Shown in pieces: positions 36,646 through 46,603 of a DNA stretch of 64,000 bases; the stretch's first letter is position 1; each line of letters opens with the position of its first letter. This DNA is from Cerioporus squamosus (lineage: Eukaryota > Basidiomycota > Agaricomycetes > Polyporales > Polyporaceae). The stretch covers positions 29,033-93,032 of the forward strand of contig JABYQS010000151.1 of the NCBI GenBank assembly GCA_022592435.1. The letters are read 5' to 3'. Below the pieces are notes generated by a model. It did no database searches. It had not been told where the DNA came from and was given only the letters and a program-made list of their open reading frames with translations. The translations under genes and the position numbers were made by a program.

Positions 36646-38549
36646 TTAGTTCCCGTCGTCGTTGCCATCATCATCAGCCACCTCCAAGCCGTGCCAAAAC
36701 TGCTCTCCCTTAGACTTCGAGCTCGCCTTCGTTGTCCTCGATTTCCCCTTCTCTGCTGCTGCGCGCTTCTGGTCTCCGGCAACTTTCGCCGCGCGCTGCT
36801 GCCTGTCGAGTGGCTGTGATCCCACTCCTGTCATGATCTCCTGGTCTGCATGCGTTCGGGTCCGTGCTGGCTTTGGGCGAGTACCCCGAGGCGCGTTCGG
36901 CGTGTAGTCCTCATTTTTTTCGTCGCCCTCGGGAATCCCGAATTGTTCGCGAAGGGTGTCTCTAGTATCCTCCACATACTTCTCAATCCTTTGCTTGAGA
37001 GCTTTGCTTAGCAACCGGGTATGCTGTGTGTCGGCGATGTGTAAGGATGGTGCTGCATATGGACTGACACTAGTACGTACTATTCCTTTCTTGAGCGGTG
37101 TTCTCTTGCCTGCTGGACAGTTGAGCCAAGATGGTTGGAAGTCGACGTCGCTGTCCCAAAGTGGGCTTGAGAGGGCTTCGACGAACTTGGGGGATAGGTG
37201 GCACTTGGTGCCATATATATCATCCTCCGTGAACTCCAAGGCGCATTCGTTCCAGTAGTACACCTTCGGGATGCTCCGCTGCCTGGCGGTCTTCAGCATT
37301 CCGTTGAGCACTTCGCGGAGGTCTTCATCGTTCTTCTGGCTGACCGTGAGCTTTGTCAGTGACGGCGTGAAAGGGCTGAGGAGGGGAAGATGCATTGGGG
37401 TGAGGGGCACCAGCGGCGCAACACGGCTGGCAGCGGGAGTACCGGGAATAGGGACGGAACAGTATTGTTCGGAGTGACGGGTGGGCGAGGGCGATAGCCG
37501 GAGAAAATCTCCGAGGACCCGGACCGTTGCGCGCGCTCTCGTGCAGCAGCCTCGAGCTCTGCCTGAGGGTTTGAGGTGTCCTCACGAGTCCATTCGAGTT
37601 GCGTGAAGTAGATCCCGATAACCAACAGCACGGTGAACTTCATCCATTCAGGATGCGTGGCGAGAGCAGCCATCGCTGTGTCGTAGAGTTGTTCGATATG
37701 CAGCTCTATGTCCTCGTGGGCCGCTTTGACTGCGCCCAGGGTGTTCCATTGATCTGTGTACTCGAGACACTTCTGCTCCACGGCGTCCACATGCTTGTCA
37801 CTGGGCATCTTTCCAACTCCTACAGGTATGTTCGTGTTTTTGTTGTACCTGATGTAGCGTGCGAGATCGGGAATCTTCTTGGGGATCTCACCCTTGCTAT
37901 CGGCTAGAGGAGCTGCGGACAGCTCACGCTCGCCTGAGGGAGGGATCTGTGTACCACCGGTTGCGGGCTCTTCCGCACGAGAAGCAGGAGATGGCGACTC
38001 GCTGCGGCGGGGTGCTTCTCGAAGGCGAATGTGTGCAGCCTTCGGAACGGCCGCGCCAGCCTCCGTATTACGTCCGGCCAATGCTGCTCCGGAGCTCTCC
38101 AAGCCTTCGGAGTATGAAGCGTGTTGACGGGAAGCGGCTGCTGAGTTGGAGGGAGGAGGAGGGGAAGTGTCAACCTTCACAGAAGGCCCGCCGCCGCGAC
38201 GGTTGCCGTCTCCGTCGCTCCTGGGAGCTCTGGGATCAAACACAGCCTGGGGAACAGTTATGATAGCGGCATGAGGGAACATGACCTCCATGGTAGCAGA
38301 AGCGAGAGTCAAAGGGATGCTCAAGACAGGATAGAGGCGCCACTCGTCTCCAACGTTGCTCCAGGCGTCCCAGTAAGCATTGGATACAATGGAATCAATC
38401 TGAAGTCGTGACAAGACTAAGAACTGGAAGTTCGCCGTCAATGAACATACATTGAGAGCTGACAGTGGAGGGACGTTGCGTACCTCGGGGTTTTCCCAAA
38501 CCTCACGCACGCCCGGGTCGTTAGAGGCCTTGGGATGAGTGTCGACCAT
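36646..38549 (-). CDS. Hypothetical conserved-looking protein
   Basis: The ATG at 38549 opens MVDTHPKASNDPGVREVWEN; an intron follows near 38400-38455. The protein has an N-terminal folded segment (YWDAWSNVGDEWRLYPVLSI), a long Ser/Pro/Arg-rich disordered middle, and a helical segment with a hydrophobic run (FTVLLVIGIYFTQLEW) that may be a membrane helix. A basic, Lys-rich C-terminus ends at 36646. Between about 37440 and 37500 the frame changes within a Pro-rich stretch with no stop in the second frame, so one base may be missing or extra. Conserved-looking pieces flank the break (ELEAAARERAQ before; FTPSLTKLTVSQKNDEDL after). No family was recognised. It converges on the TPR gene. Confidence 0.6.
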
Positions 38550-39154
38550 GGTGAAGATTCGAAGATTGTCCGCCAGAGTTGTGTGATGCGATGGATCAGG
38601 GTTTGCCCGAGGGGTGAGCTGTTATATGGGGAACGTATTGATGGATGGCTCGACGATGATGTCTGGGCTGGTGAGTGCTGCCCGCTGCCAGCTCTGAGAG
38701 TACCTGATCTGGGACAACAAAAGAGACACATAACGGGAACAATGAGCCAGTGCGCAATTGTCAAGTACTCTCGGCGTAGAACAAGAAGTTGTCAAGGACT
38801 AACGTTGCATAGGCCGGCGTACTCATGCGGCTTTGTGCGGTCGTCACCATGCGCACGACAGGCCCCGAGCTCATTGTCATGCCATGACTGCCAAGCTGTT
38901 CCGATGACAGGAATCCTTCTGTGCGCACATCGATGAGACAACGAAGAATTCGAAGGCACAAGGTCGGAGGAACTTGAGCTTGAAGCCTGAGGTGCCCATT
39001 ACCGTATATGGCAACCGCAGCCCCATTCAAATACGACGCGCGCCGCGAGTTTCTCCTCACTTCCAACTTGCCAAGTCACGGAGACCGCCACCGCCGACCC
39101 TCATCCAACTTTCCAGCAACCTCATTCCCCTCGCTCATCCCACTCGCCACTGCC
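38550..39154. other. Intergenic, promoter side of two divergent genes
   Basis: It lies between the minus-strand gene starting at 38549 and LWWYD A3 starting at 39155. No gene was seen. Confidence 0.45.
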
Positions 39155-39944
39155 ATGTATCCTGACTTCGTCCCACACAAGCATCCGGATGATCAGTATC
39201 TTTTCGAGTTCGACCTCGATGAGAAGGGGAGGACCCGGTTTGACACCGACGGGAGGAGCATCAAGTTCACAGATCGTGCAAAAGCGGCGCAGGAATCTGT
39301 ATGTATCTCTCTCTATTTTCGGTGACCAGGTCTGACGCCGTTCGCAGAAGTGGAAGAGGCTGAGCGCAATCTTCGGCCCGCGCAAGACGTTGAAGATGAG
39401 CATGACGGGCAGCAGAGGAGGCAACCCACCTCGGATGGCGTACGGCTGGGTCTACAACGATGAGTTCCTGTGGGACTATGCGACGCTCAACAACCTCGAA
39501 ATGGACGTGTCTGAGGACGAGTGGCTCACAGAGCTTGCCGGAACCACCTTGATCAAGTACGGCGAACTCATCGAGGAGCAGAAGAGTAACGAGGAGCTCA
39601 TCAGCGCGCTCGAGTTGCTGTCTCGCACCCTTGTTCTCGAGCACTTGTCTGAGAGGGCCGGCATCAAGCTCGAAAGGGTACTCCCTTTCACGTACCCCCG
39701 GTCGCATATGTTCGCGCTCTACAACAACTATAACTTTGAAGAGAGGACCTACGAAATAGTGGATGTGGCTGGGAGTGTCCAGAATGTCGTGGACATTGTC
39801 CAGGCGGCCATGACTATCGGGGACCACAAGCCAGAGCTGCTCTGGTGGTATGACTGGAGGCACATAACAGTGGTACGTACCTACACCACCCCGTCCCGAC
39901 TGCCCAATTGACTGGCGTCGCAGAACTTGAACACGCCCTTGTGA
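39155..39944 (+). CDS. LWWYD family copy A3, unknown function
   Basis: An apparently intact member, with the same exon sizes as A2: 39155-39298 (144 nt), 39348-39872 (525 nt) and 39924-39944 (21 nt), coding for 229 aa. Exon 1 has HPDDQYLFEFDLDEKGR and IKFTDRAKAAQES. Exon 2 starts KWKRLSAIFGPRKTLK and holds PRMAYGWVYNDEFLWDYA, LIEEQKSNEELI, GIKLERV, ALYNNYNFEERTYE and KPELLWWYDW; exon 3 encodes NLNTPL. It is on the opposite strand to A1/A2 and 31 kb away, yet its 3' flank still resembles that of A1. No catalytic motif, signal or membrane segment is seen. The exact conservation of three exon lengths makes the gene model secure although function is unknown. Confidence 0.8.
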
Positions 39945-41548
39945 GGAGAGGGCGCTTCATCGCCTCTGGCCTCCGCGCTCGTACGTCTATCTGTTCTTGC
40001 CTAGTTTTCTCTTCATACCCGCCCTTTCCCCGTCTCGTTCTCGTCCGATCACGTCGCTCCTCAGTATCCATTCTCTTCTTCCCCGGAACATGTCATGTTG
40101 ACATGCTGTCTCATGTCAATCTGCCGCTGCCACTGCACTCGCAACCACTTTCGTATCTCATCGCCGGAACTCATCTACCTTTTTCACAACGTTTGAGATG
40201 TATTCATGAAGACGCCTTCGACCATCGGTGTACGTCCGCTTGAAGTCGATTCTGTCCTCCACTTACCCGCAGTTCGCGCCGCACCCTCCCTGTCTAGCGC
40301 TGTCCGAGTTTGTCACATGTACCATACCTCATGATATGTAACATCGTTCTATCCTCCGCACATGTCGAATCGTCTGCCAGGGTGGTTCGCACCCACTCCG
40401 ACGGGATATATGTGATAAGTACTCGGAAGACCTAAATACACTGTGTTGCGCTCGAGATCACCCGAACGAATAAGTAACATACAGCTTACAGAAGAGCAGT
40501 CGACCAGGTTCATACCTACGCCACACGAAACTTGTATCGGATACAGGAATGAAATCACGGTTCAGGGAAGCAAGGCCGTAGACGACGTCGAGCGCGAGAG
40601 ACTGAGGCCTCGCACTCGGAGGAGAGGCTAGCGAGCTGAGCTGCAGTGCAATCTGCGGACGTCATCATGTCTGTACCATGCCGGAAGAAAGAAGCGACTT
40701 GAACTTGGTGGATTGACGCACCCGCAGAAGCACCGACTGGTGCGACTCTGACGCGGATGTCCATGCTCGTCTGTGAGGTGATTTGACTCGATAGCCATGT
40801 CGCTCGGGATGGGCGGCAGCCTGTGGTATTGCGCAGGCTCGAAGACGGCCTGTGGACAGGCACTGCCTCGTTCGTATCTCCGCGACTCGGTTCCTTCCCT
40901 CGCGTTTTCGGGTTGGTAAGAGCGCGCAGTAAGAATGCGCAAGAGCCTCCAGAAGAGCATCCGGGCATGCGGCGGGGATGATGAACGTGAAGGTGCACCG
41001 TGGTACGGCAACGCGTTCTGAAATGGCTTGCGGGTCCGGGCGTAGTCACGGTGCCCGAGCCTACGCTGGCCGCGCCGCCAACGTGCTTGTCCGAGTTCAA
41101 GCTGCGGCCTTTCCGGCGCCATGGAAGCTTCCGAACAGAGGTGTGGTGCAGCTGGCATGAAGAGAGACCGGGCGAAATGTGTGTGATAGGGGAGAGGAAG
41201 CCCTGCCATGGTGAGCTGTGGTGGCGGGGTGCGACGTGTTAGGACGAGAGGACAGTAGCTTGGTGCGCGGAACGCAAAGCGTACACGCATCCACACGGCT
41301 CTCGGCAGGGGAGTGTCGTAATCGAGCCTTGGAATTGGTTTGCGGGACGATCGGGCACCATGTCGGTATTGAGGCCCCGACAAATCGAATAGAGCTGAAC
41401 TTCTGGGGGGAGTGGGGCATTCGGACAGCGTAACCGGCAACCGGTGGTCTCGATCTGCTATGGAATTGATAAGTGTGCTCTCACAGGGAGTGGAAAGAGG
41501 CTCACCGGGAACTGCGCGGCCATAACGATATCGTCCAGCTCGTGAAAC
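39945..41548. other. Conserved 3' flank of A3, then sequence without a gene
   Basis: The first about 350 bp resemble the 3' flank of LWWYD A1 (minus strand, 6700-7020). The rest, to the end of F-box C, holds overlapping Arg/Ser-rich frames (up to 270 codons on the minus strand) with no motif. Confidence 0.5.
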
Positions 41549-42831
41549 TCAGTTCCGACGGATGTGTTCCTTTGCAAACCGCAATTTCCTCGTGTCATCT
41601 ACACCTTCGGCTAGGACCCGCATGCATCAGATGAGCGATACATCGATCGTGACGAGGGGTCACTCACAGAATGCCAACGTGAGGACGCCTCGTTCGCAGA
41701 GATGCTGGAGGCTGGAGCCAAGCGTATCTACAAGCCCTGAGTCGCGTTCCCTCACCAGTAAGCAAACTTCCTCCAATTTTCAGAATTCTGTCCGGGAAAG
41801 CACGGCCTGCAGGACTTCCGTCTTTGAACTTGAAACCAACAGATCAGAAAGCTTGAATCGACCAAAGTTCGAGTAGAGGCAGTCGAGGGTGACGCGCCGT
41901 AGAGAATGGGAGGTTATACTCGAGAGAACGGCTATGACGCCTTCTAGATCTGCGGCCCGTGCTGGCAGTGGCACCAGTTGCATATAGATGGTCAGCTCCT
42001 GTAAGGCGGAGAAGTCGTGGAGATCGACAGAGAACCATTCGAAGGCTGTGAACTGTTAGTGTTTGGCTGTGCAGGGAGACATGGCACTCACGTGAAGGCA
42101 TGACTTGTGCCATATAGAAAGCATCGACAGTCATCTCCTGCAGCATGGAAGGGTCTGCCGCGCGTAGCAACGTGCGCACGCACGGAAAGGGCCCATAGGT
42201 ATTCTTCATCTGTCAACGGTAGGTCAGGGTGAAAAGATGAACGATCGCTAGCGAAGCACACATACGTGAAGTGTTTCGAGCTTCAGCATACGACAACAAT
42301 GAGCCCCGAAGAGTATGTACCATAGGTGTTCCATTGTATAGAATCAAGGGTGAGCTGCGTGAGGTGCGTTAGCCTGCCTAGGAACCTTGCTAGGTCGCCA
42401 AACGATCGCAAGACCGCGTGCTGCAGAGTGAGTGAGGTAATGGTGGTCAGAAGAGAAGCGTGCAAGCAGGTACGCCGTGTAACATCAAGTTGATAGGCGA
42501 AGATGTCGCCAGTAAGAGAGAGCTCCCGTAGGAGTCTTGGAAGTCGGTGGCCGAGCACCGCAAAGAACGAGTCGAGTGGAAGCGTATTTTTCTCGAAATT
42601 GATCTCTACATTCTGTACCAGCTGTTCTATAGATCGTTCTGTGTCCAGCAAGCCAGCGAAAGCGTAGACTTTGGATCGCTTGCAGAGCGCGATCGAGTGG
42701 AAGATATGGAGTCGGGATCGCGGAAGCCAGGCGCGACATGTAAGAGCGCATTGTCGCAGTGCTCCATTGTCGTTCCATAGTACGTCGATGATATGCTCGG
42801 CGATCTCGACGGGCACGTTGATCGAGGTCAT
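41549..42831 (-). pseudogene. F-box family copy C, frameshift and nonsense
   Basis: The ATG at 42831 gives MTSINVPVEIAEHIIDVLW and QCALTCRAWLPRSRLHIF, then the leucine-rich body (FFAVLGHRLPRL, FGDLARFLGRLTHLTQLTL). Compared with copy B one base is missing after YSSGLI near 42285-42295, so exon 1 runs into a stop before KLETLH. The second exon (KNTYGPFPCVRTLLRAADPS, from 42209) and third exon (FEWFSVDLHDFSAL, then LEGVIAVLSSITSHSLRRV) are recognisable, but a TGA at about 41780 replaces a Ser codon in EFSKLEEVC. A final exon ends at 41549 in the position matching copy B. Its 5' flank has been displaced by a LINE insertion, so it has probably also lost its promoter. Confidence 0.7.
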
Positions 42832-42841
42832 CAGGAAGGTG

Positions 42842-42872
42842 AGGGAGGAGGAGGAGGAGGAGGAGGAGGAGA
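42842..42872. repeat. GGA/TCC microsatellite next to F-box C start
   Basis: About nine GGA units (TCC on the gene strand), just upstream of the F-box C ATG. A shorter run at 45082-45099 marks the other side of the LINE insertion, so the tract was probably the insertion target. Confidence 0.75.
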
Positions 42873-43097
42873 AGGAATTTTTCGGCAGGGCTGTATGTAA
42901 GGTACAGGCGTCTACCACGATAACCTACTTAGATGATGTACTCGCTGAAGAGTCCTCTGGGCCCATCAAAGCGAAGCGCGAAAAGCGTTCTACAATCAGA
43001 GCAGGTACAGTAACGTGCTGATCAGCCACACCTACGACAGGAATAGCTTGTATGATATTCAAGCGACGCTACCGACCGAGTCAACTTCCACGAGTCA

Positions 43098-43105
43098 CCA
43101 ACCTG
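43098..43105. repeat. Left target-site duplication of the MITE
   Basis: CCAACCTG, repeated exactly at 43712-43719. Confidence 0.7.
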
Positions 43106-43711
43106 TAGTGACTTGCAAGTCCTGGCTCGGCCTGAAGCCCGGGGCTTTGGCCCGGCTTCAGACGGCCGGGGCTTGGTCGAACCTCAAGCCGGGCCCCCAG
43201 GACGGCTCAGGCCAAGCCCGGGGCTTGGCCCGGCCTGAGCCGCGGCTTCTGTTGAGTGAGAAGTCACTTGAGAAACTGTGAACTGGGGAGCTTCGGAGGG
43301 TTCTGCAGATGGTTATACAGGTCTTCTGAGGTGAGATCTATGTTACTCACTGTGCGGAGGAGCCCTAGGATGATATGAGTGATCAGACATATGAGTCTGA
43401 GTGAAAAGGCAAGTCCTGTGACCTGTTGAGAGCGGCGAGGAGCAGCGTAACTGGAAGATATAAGTGGTTGGTCCTTGAATGCTGGGTATTTTATCACTTC
43501 TGACGCACCTTGACAGCCAAAGTAAGACCTGCATGGCATGGATGAGCAGCGCATCTAAGCCCCGGCCTGACGGCTTGGCTCGGGCTTCACATATCCTCGA
43601 GCCGAGCCGTCAGGCCGTCCAAAGCCCTATCCAAAGCCCGGCTCGTCCCGGCCTGCACGAGGGCTCGGCCTCACGGCTTGACGGCCTGAGGCCGGGACTT
43701 GCAAGTCACTA
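43106..43711. mobile_element. hAT-type MITE, 606 bp
   Basis: Perfect 17-bp terminal inverted repeats, TAGTGACTTGCAAGTCC, bound the element and are flanked by an exact 8-bp duplication, CCAACCTG. An 8-bp duplication with termini starting TAGTG is typical of the hAT superfamily. The shared 12-bp string around each end also permits a 6- or 10-bp reading, so superfamily assignment is probable rather than certain. The ends carry GC-rich subterminal repeats built from GGCCTGAGGC- and GGCTTGGCCC-like units in both orientations, as expected of transposase-binding arrays. There is no transposase frame, so the copy is non-autonomous. It sits in the 3' part of the LINE, about 35 bp past the RT stop. Confidence 0.75.
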
Positions 43712-43719
43712 CCAACCTG
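43712..43719. repeat. Right target-site duplication of the MITE
   Basis: CCAACCTG, identical to 43098-43105. Confidence 0.7.
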
Positions 43720-43744
43720 TAGCGTTCCGCAAGCAGCTCGGCAA

Positions 43745-45073
43745 CTATGGTGTGGTAGAGGAGCAGTAAGTATCCAAGTCCCGCAGTACGAGGGGGGGAG
43801 TACTGTCGCACAGTTGGAAGACCTGAGCGACGAACTCCGCGCAGGGGCGGAGCAGGACATCACAGGTTAGAATAAAGTCCAAGAGCCGCCACCCGTTCAA
43901 GCGCTGCCGCAGCTGCGTGAACAAGGGGGACAAACGATCTCCAGCCAGGAAGAACGTGCCTCGGAGGTTACACAGGGCCGGAGCGGAGCAGTACAGCAGT
44001 ACATGCGGCTCGTGACACTCGTCCTCGACCGAGCCACGGCGGCGGCAGAAGCGGCAAGCACGTTGCTGTCGGGGCACCTCCTCACCCTCCGGTAGTCGTC
44101 GGAGCGCCTCGATTGCAAGCGGGTGCTCGGAGCAGACCAAGCGGACAAGCGCACCACGGAGGCGAGCGTTGGGTAAAGAGAGGTAGGGTTGGAGAGCGCA
44201 GAGCGCAGTGAGGGAGGAAGGGGGCCGAGGGCGGCGCAAACGCGCGAGTTGTGCCGGCAGACGCACCGCGTTCCGGATGGACGTGGCGAACGACTCGAAA
44301 AGGGAGTGCTCAAGTTGTACTAGGCACTGTCGCACCGAGTCGGCCGTTGGATACTGATCAAGCGGGAGGGTGTGCACTGGCACCGGCAAAGTTGCCAGCG
44401 CCAGATAGAGGTCCGACCACCAGGAGGGCGCCGGGCCACCACATGCGCTGGATCGAGTGGCGAGAGCGAAGCTGTCGCGAGACGCCGCGCGCAAGAATTC
44501 CGGGCCGTCGGTGAGGATGTAGTGGAGGTAACGCAGGACGAGGGAGAGACGGCGGTAGCGCAGTGGCCACACACCTGTCTCCAGGTACAACGGCACCAGC
44601 TGGCATTGCGATCCAAGGGAGAGCACACGTCGCAGGAACGCGACTTCCACTTTCTCGAGCGGCTCCAGCACCGTGGGTTGTACGTCGACGGCGATCTCAC
44701 ACCCATAAGTAAGATGCGGCTCAACGAGCGCGCGGAACATGCGGAGGGCAATCGGAGGAGGGATGGCGCCAATGTATTGTTCAAGGGCCAGCGCACCATT
44801 TGCTACCTTGCGAGCAGCCTTTTCCTTTGCAGCGTAATGGGCTTTGAAGACATTGCGCGCTGTCGAAGACAGAGTCACTCCAGTATAGGTAGCCGTGTCA
44901 ACCCAGGTCAGCGGCTTGCGCTGTAGAGTGAGAACCGGAGGAGGATTGGGGATGGGCCCATACAGTGCTGCATATGTCTTCGGTATGCTGGGAGTGAGCG
45001 AGTTATCGCCACAGTATTGCTCGAAGTAGTCGAGTTTATCCTGAGCCGGACCCGCAAGGGTAGAGGCGAGCAT
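43745..45073 (-). CDS. LINE reverse transcriptase, C-terminal part
   Basis: An uninterrupted 442-codon frame. The segments KLDYFEQYCGDNSL, WVDTATYTGVTLSST, AHYAAKEKAARKVANGA and RMFRALVEPHLTYGCEI are typical of the region after the RT palm in basidiomycete LINE proteins. FLRRVLSLGSQCQLVPLYLE and LRYRRLSLVLRYLHY follow. Near the C-terminus is a cysteine-rich knuckle, CRFCRRRGSVEDECHEPH. The catalytic palm and the endonuclease are missing, so the product cannot retrotranspose on its own. The frame has not decayed, which suggests a recent insertion. The ATG at 45073 is simply the first Met after the truncation point and may not be a real start. Confidence 0.75.
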   Translation of the reverse strand: MLASTLAGPAQDKLDYFEQYCGDNSLTPSIPKTYAALYGPIPNPPPVLTLQRKPLTWVDTATYTGVTLSSTARNVFKAHYAAKEKAARKVANGALALEQYIGAIPPPIALRMFRALVEPHLTYGCEIAVDVQPTVLEPLEKVEVAFLRRVLSLGSQCQLVPLYLETGVWPLRYRRLSLVLRYLHYILTDGPEFLRAASRDSFALATRSSACGGPAPSWWSDLYLALATLPVPVHTLPLDQYPTADSVRQCLVQLEHSLFESFATSIRNAVRLPAQLARLRRPRPPSSLTALCALQPYLSLPNARLRGALVRLVCSEHPLAIEALRRLPEGEEVPRQQRACRFCRRRGSVEDECHEPHVLLYCSAPALCNLRGTFFLAGDRLSPLFTQLRQRLNGWRLLDFILTCDVLLRPCAEFVAQVFQLCDSTPPLVLRDLDTYCSSTTP

Positions 45074-45081
45074 GGCATCAA

Positions 45082-45099
45082 GGAGGAGGAGGAGGAGAC
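45082..45099. repeat. GGA/TCC tract at the LINE 5' junction
   Basis: Five GGA units; the partner of the tract at 42842-42872. Together they flank the LINE insertion. Confidence 0.6.
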
Positions 45100-45119
45100 T
45101 GTGTGTGGGAAGGCTCGCC

Positions 45120-45355
45120 GCGGCGGTAGCGGGAGGCTGTGCGACGACGTGCGAGAACCTGGTACAGTGTGACTCGGCATCACGTCACACGATGTCGCGA
45201 CGAAGCGCGACGTCGTCGTGGTCACGACTCGCAGACAGATACCCGAAGGCAAACGCAATGCAAGAGCACAGAACAAGTCGAGAACATACAGCGATGGGGC
45301 AAAACAAAGGGAGGAAGGAGTCGACGCGATGAGAGGAGTTGATCTAGTGGACCCC
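45120..45355 (-). repeat. Spacer repeat copy 2
   Basis: Read on the minus strand, this matches 9490-9720 over about 220 bp and 52573-52700 over about 130 bp. It begins right after the LWWYD D1 stop and ends at the LINE junction. In the other unit (9.5 kb) the same sequence is followed directly by an F-box gene. Confidence 0.7.
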
Positions 45356-46169
45356 TCAAGAACACCAATATCTCCAGTCCTGCGTAGCAGCGTTCAGTAT
45401 GTTGTATCATGATGAACACGAGAAGCAGAAGAGACGCACCACTCCGCGAAGCTGCGCAGCGTCGTACCACCACAGCGGCTCTGACTGGATCCCTGCCTCC
45501 GCAATCGCAACGTCGATAGCGCGCATTGCCTGATCCAGTCCGACGGAAGCATCGAGCTCCTCCATCCGCTCGTTTCCGTCGACATTCGTGTATAACGCGA
45601 GGACCTGGTGGTAGTATTTGCTGAATAGGCACACGCGGAACAGCTTGATGCCGGACTCGTGCTCGAGATCCTTGATGGCGGCCAAGCAAGAGACCAGCTC
45701 GAGGAAGGTGAGGAGATCCTCATCCTGCGCCTCTGTTTCCGACAGTGCACCAAATGTCACGTATTGCTTCCCCAGCTTCGTCGAAAAATAACTGTCCAGC
45801 GGCACCTCCAGCCTGTGGTGTTCTGCGTACTTCATGAAGTCGCCACGCTTGAACGCCCAGCCGTAGACGAGACGAGACTCGTCGTTGGTTTTGTGGGCCT
45901 ATGTCGTCCTCGGAGAGGACTGGCCGCGGATGAAACAACTTGAAGAGCTCGTCGAACTTCCGTGAAGACTTGTGTATGTGTCAGACGTTGCCTCTGGCGA
46001 GTGTATTGGCACGTACCGCTTCCAATGCGGCTTGATCAGCAGTGAAGACCCAAGGTGTCCCCAGGTTCAACAGAGGATCAACGGTTATCAAGTTGCCGGT
46101 CTCAAGCCTCTTAACGGAATGGGTATCCGTGGGGGAGTCTGCGAAGCGTGACTTTGAATAATCGACCAT
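45356..46169 (-). pseudogene. LWWYD family copy D1, one frameshift
   Basis: A divergent subtype of the LWWYD family. Exon 1 (46169-46017, 51 codons) has a different N-terminus but ends PWVFTADQAALEA, the counterpart of KFTDRAKAAQE. Exon 2 (45968-45440) is 529 nt, one base over a multiple of three: the extra base lies in CACAAAACCAACG after DDIGPQ, putting ESRLVYGWAFKRGDFMKYA in another frame. The rest is open, with LLTFLELVSCLAAIKDLEHE, GIKLFRVCLFS, ALYTNVDGNERMEEL and SEPLWWYDAAQL. Exon 3 encodes DWRYWCS and a stop at 45356. The single-base lesion may be real or an assembly error. Confidence 0.65.
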
Positions 46170-46603
46170 GGCAGTTATGGAGCAACGCAGTAAGCAGAAC
46201 CACCTGTCCGACCCTCTATTACGAGCTCACCTAATCCTCTGTTAGGGGAAACGAGACTCCGATGAGTGACCTGTCGTCCAACAGGCTCCGACTCCCGAGA
46301 ACGCGACCACTCCGTCGTCTAAATGGCAGCCCAACGAGATTTTTCAAGCGATGGATGCGACCTTGCGCCAAAGGTCAGTCAGTCGAGTAGGGAGCATACA
46401 CAGACGTTAAACGATGTTCCAAGTGCTGGAAGTACTGGTGGTCGGAGACCTTCAAAGCGCGGGAAGACAATTGTACGAGTGTTGATGCGACTTCAAGTTT
46501 GTCATTTTCCCACGGATACAAAGTGTGCCGTCTTAGCGACTTGATCGTCTTTTGGCTTTCGACCATAATCTGCAACGCTTCAACCCCAAATATCCACATT
46601 GAC
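46170..46603. other. Intergenic between D1 and the DUF6697-like gene
   Basis: Divergent promoter region. A 91-codon minus-strand frame overlaps the next gene and has no motif. Nothing else was seen. Confidence 0.45.

Larger units (their letters stand above)
42880..45080 (-). mobile_element. 5'-truncated non-LTR retrotransposon (LINE) with nested MITE
   Basis: The interval separates F-box C from sequence (45120-45355) that matches the 5' flank of F-box B, so it is best read as an insertion. It holds a reverse-transcriptase C-terminal frame (43745-45073). The side nearest F-box C ends with a short A run (GCCGAAAAA) directly beside the TCC tract. A TCC run lies on both sides (42842-42872 and 45082-45099), consistent with target duplication. 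The endonuclease and the RT palm with its YADD motif are absent, as in a 5'-truncated copy made by target-primed reverse transcription. The hAT-type MITE at 43106-43711 went in later. Both boundaries are approximate. Confidence 0.65.

Noticed and set aside
40628..41440. A 270-codon minus-strand frame
   Set aside because: Low-complexity Arg/Ser/Pro content, no motif and no paralogue in the window.
43106..43711. GC-rich flanks considered as long terminal repeats
   Set aside because: The ends are inverted, not direct, and are bounded by 8-bp duplications, so a DNA-transposon MITE fits better.
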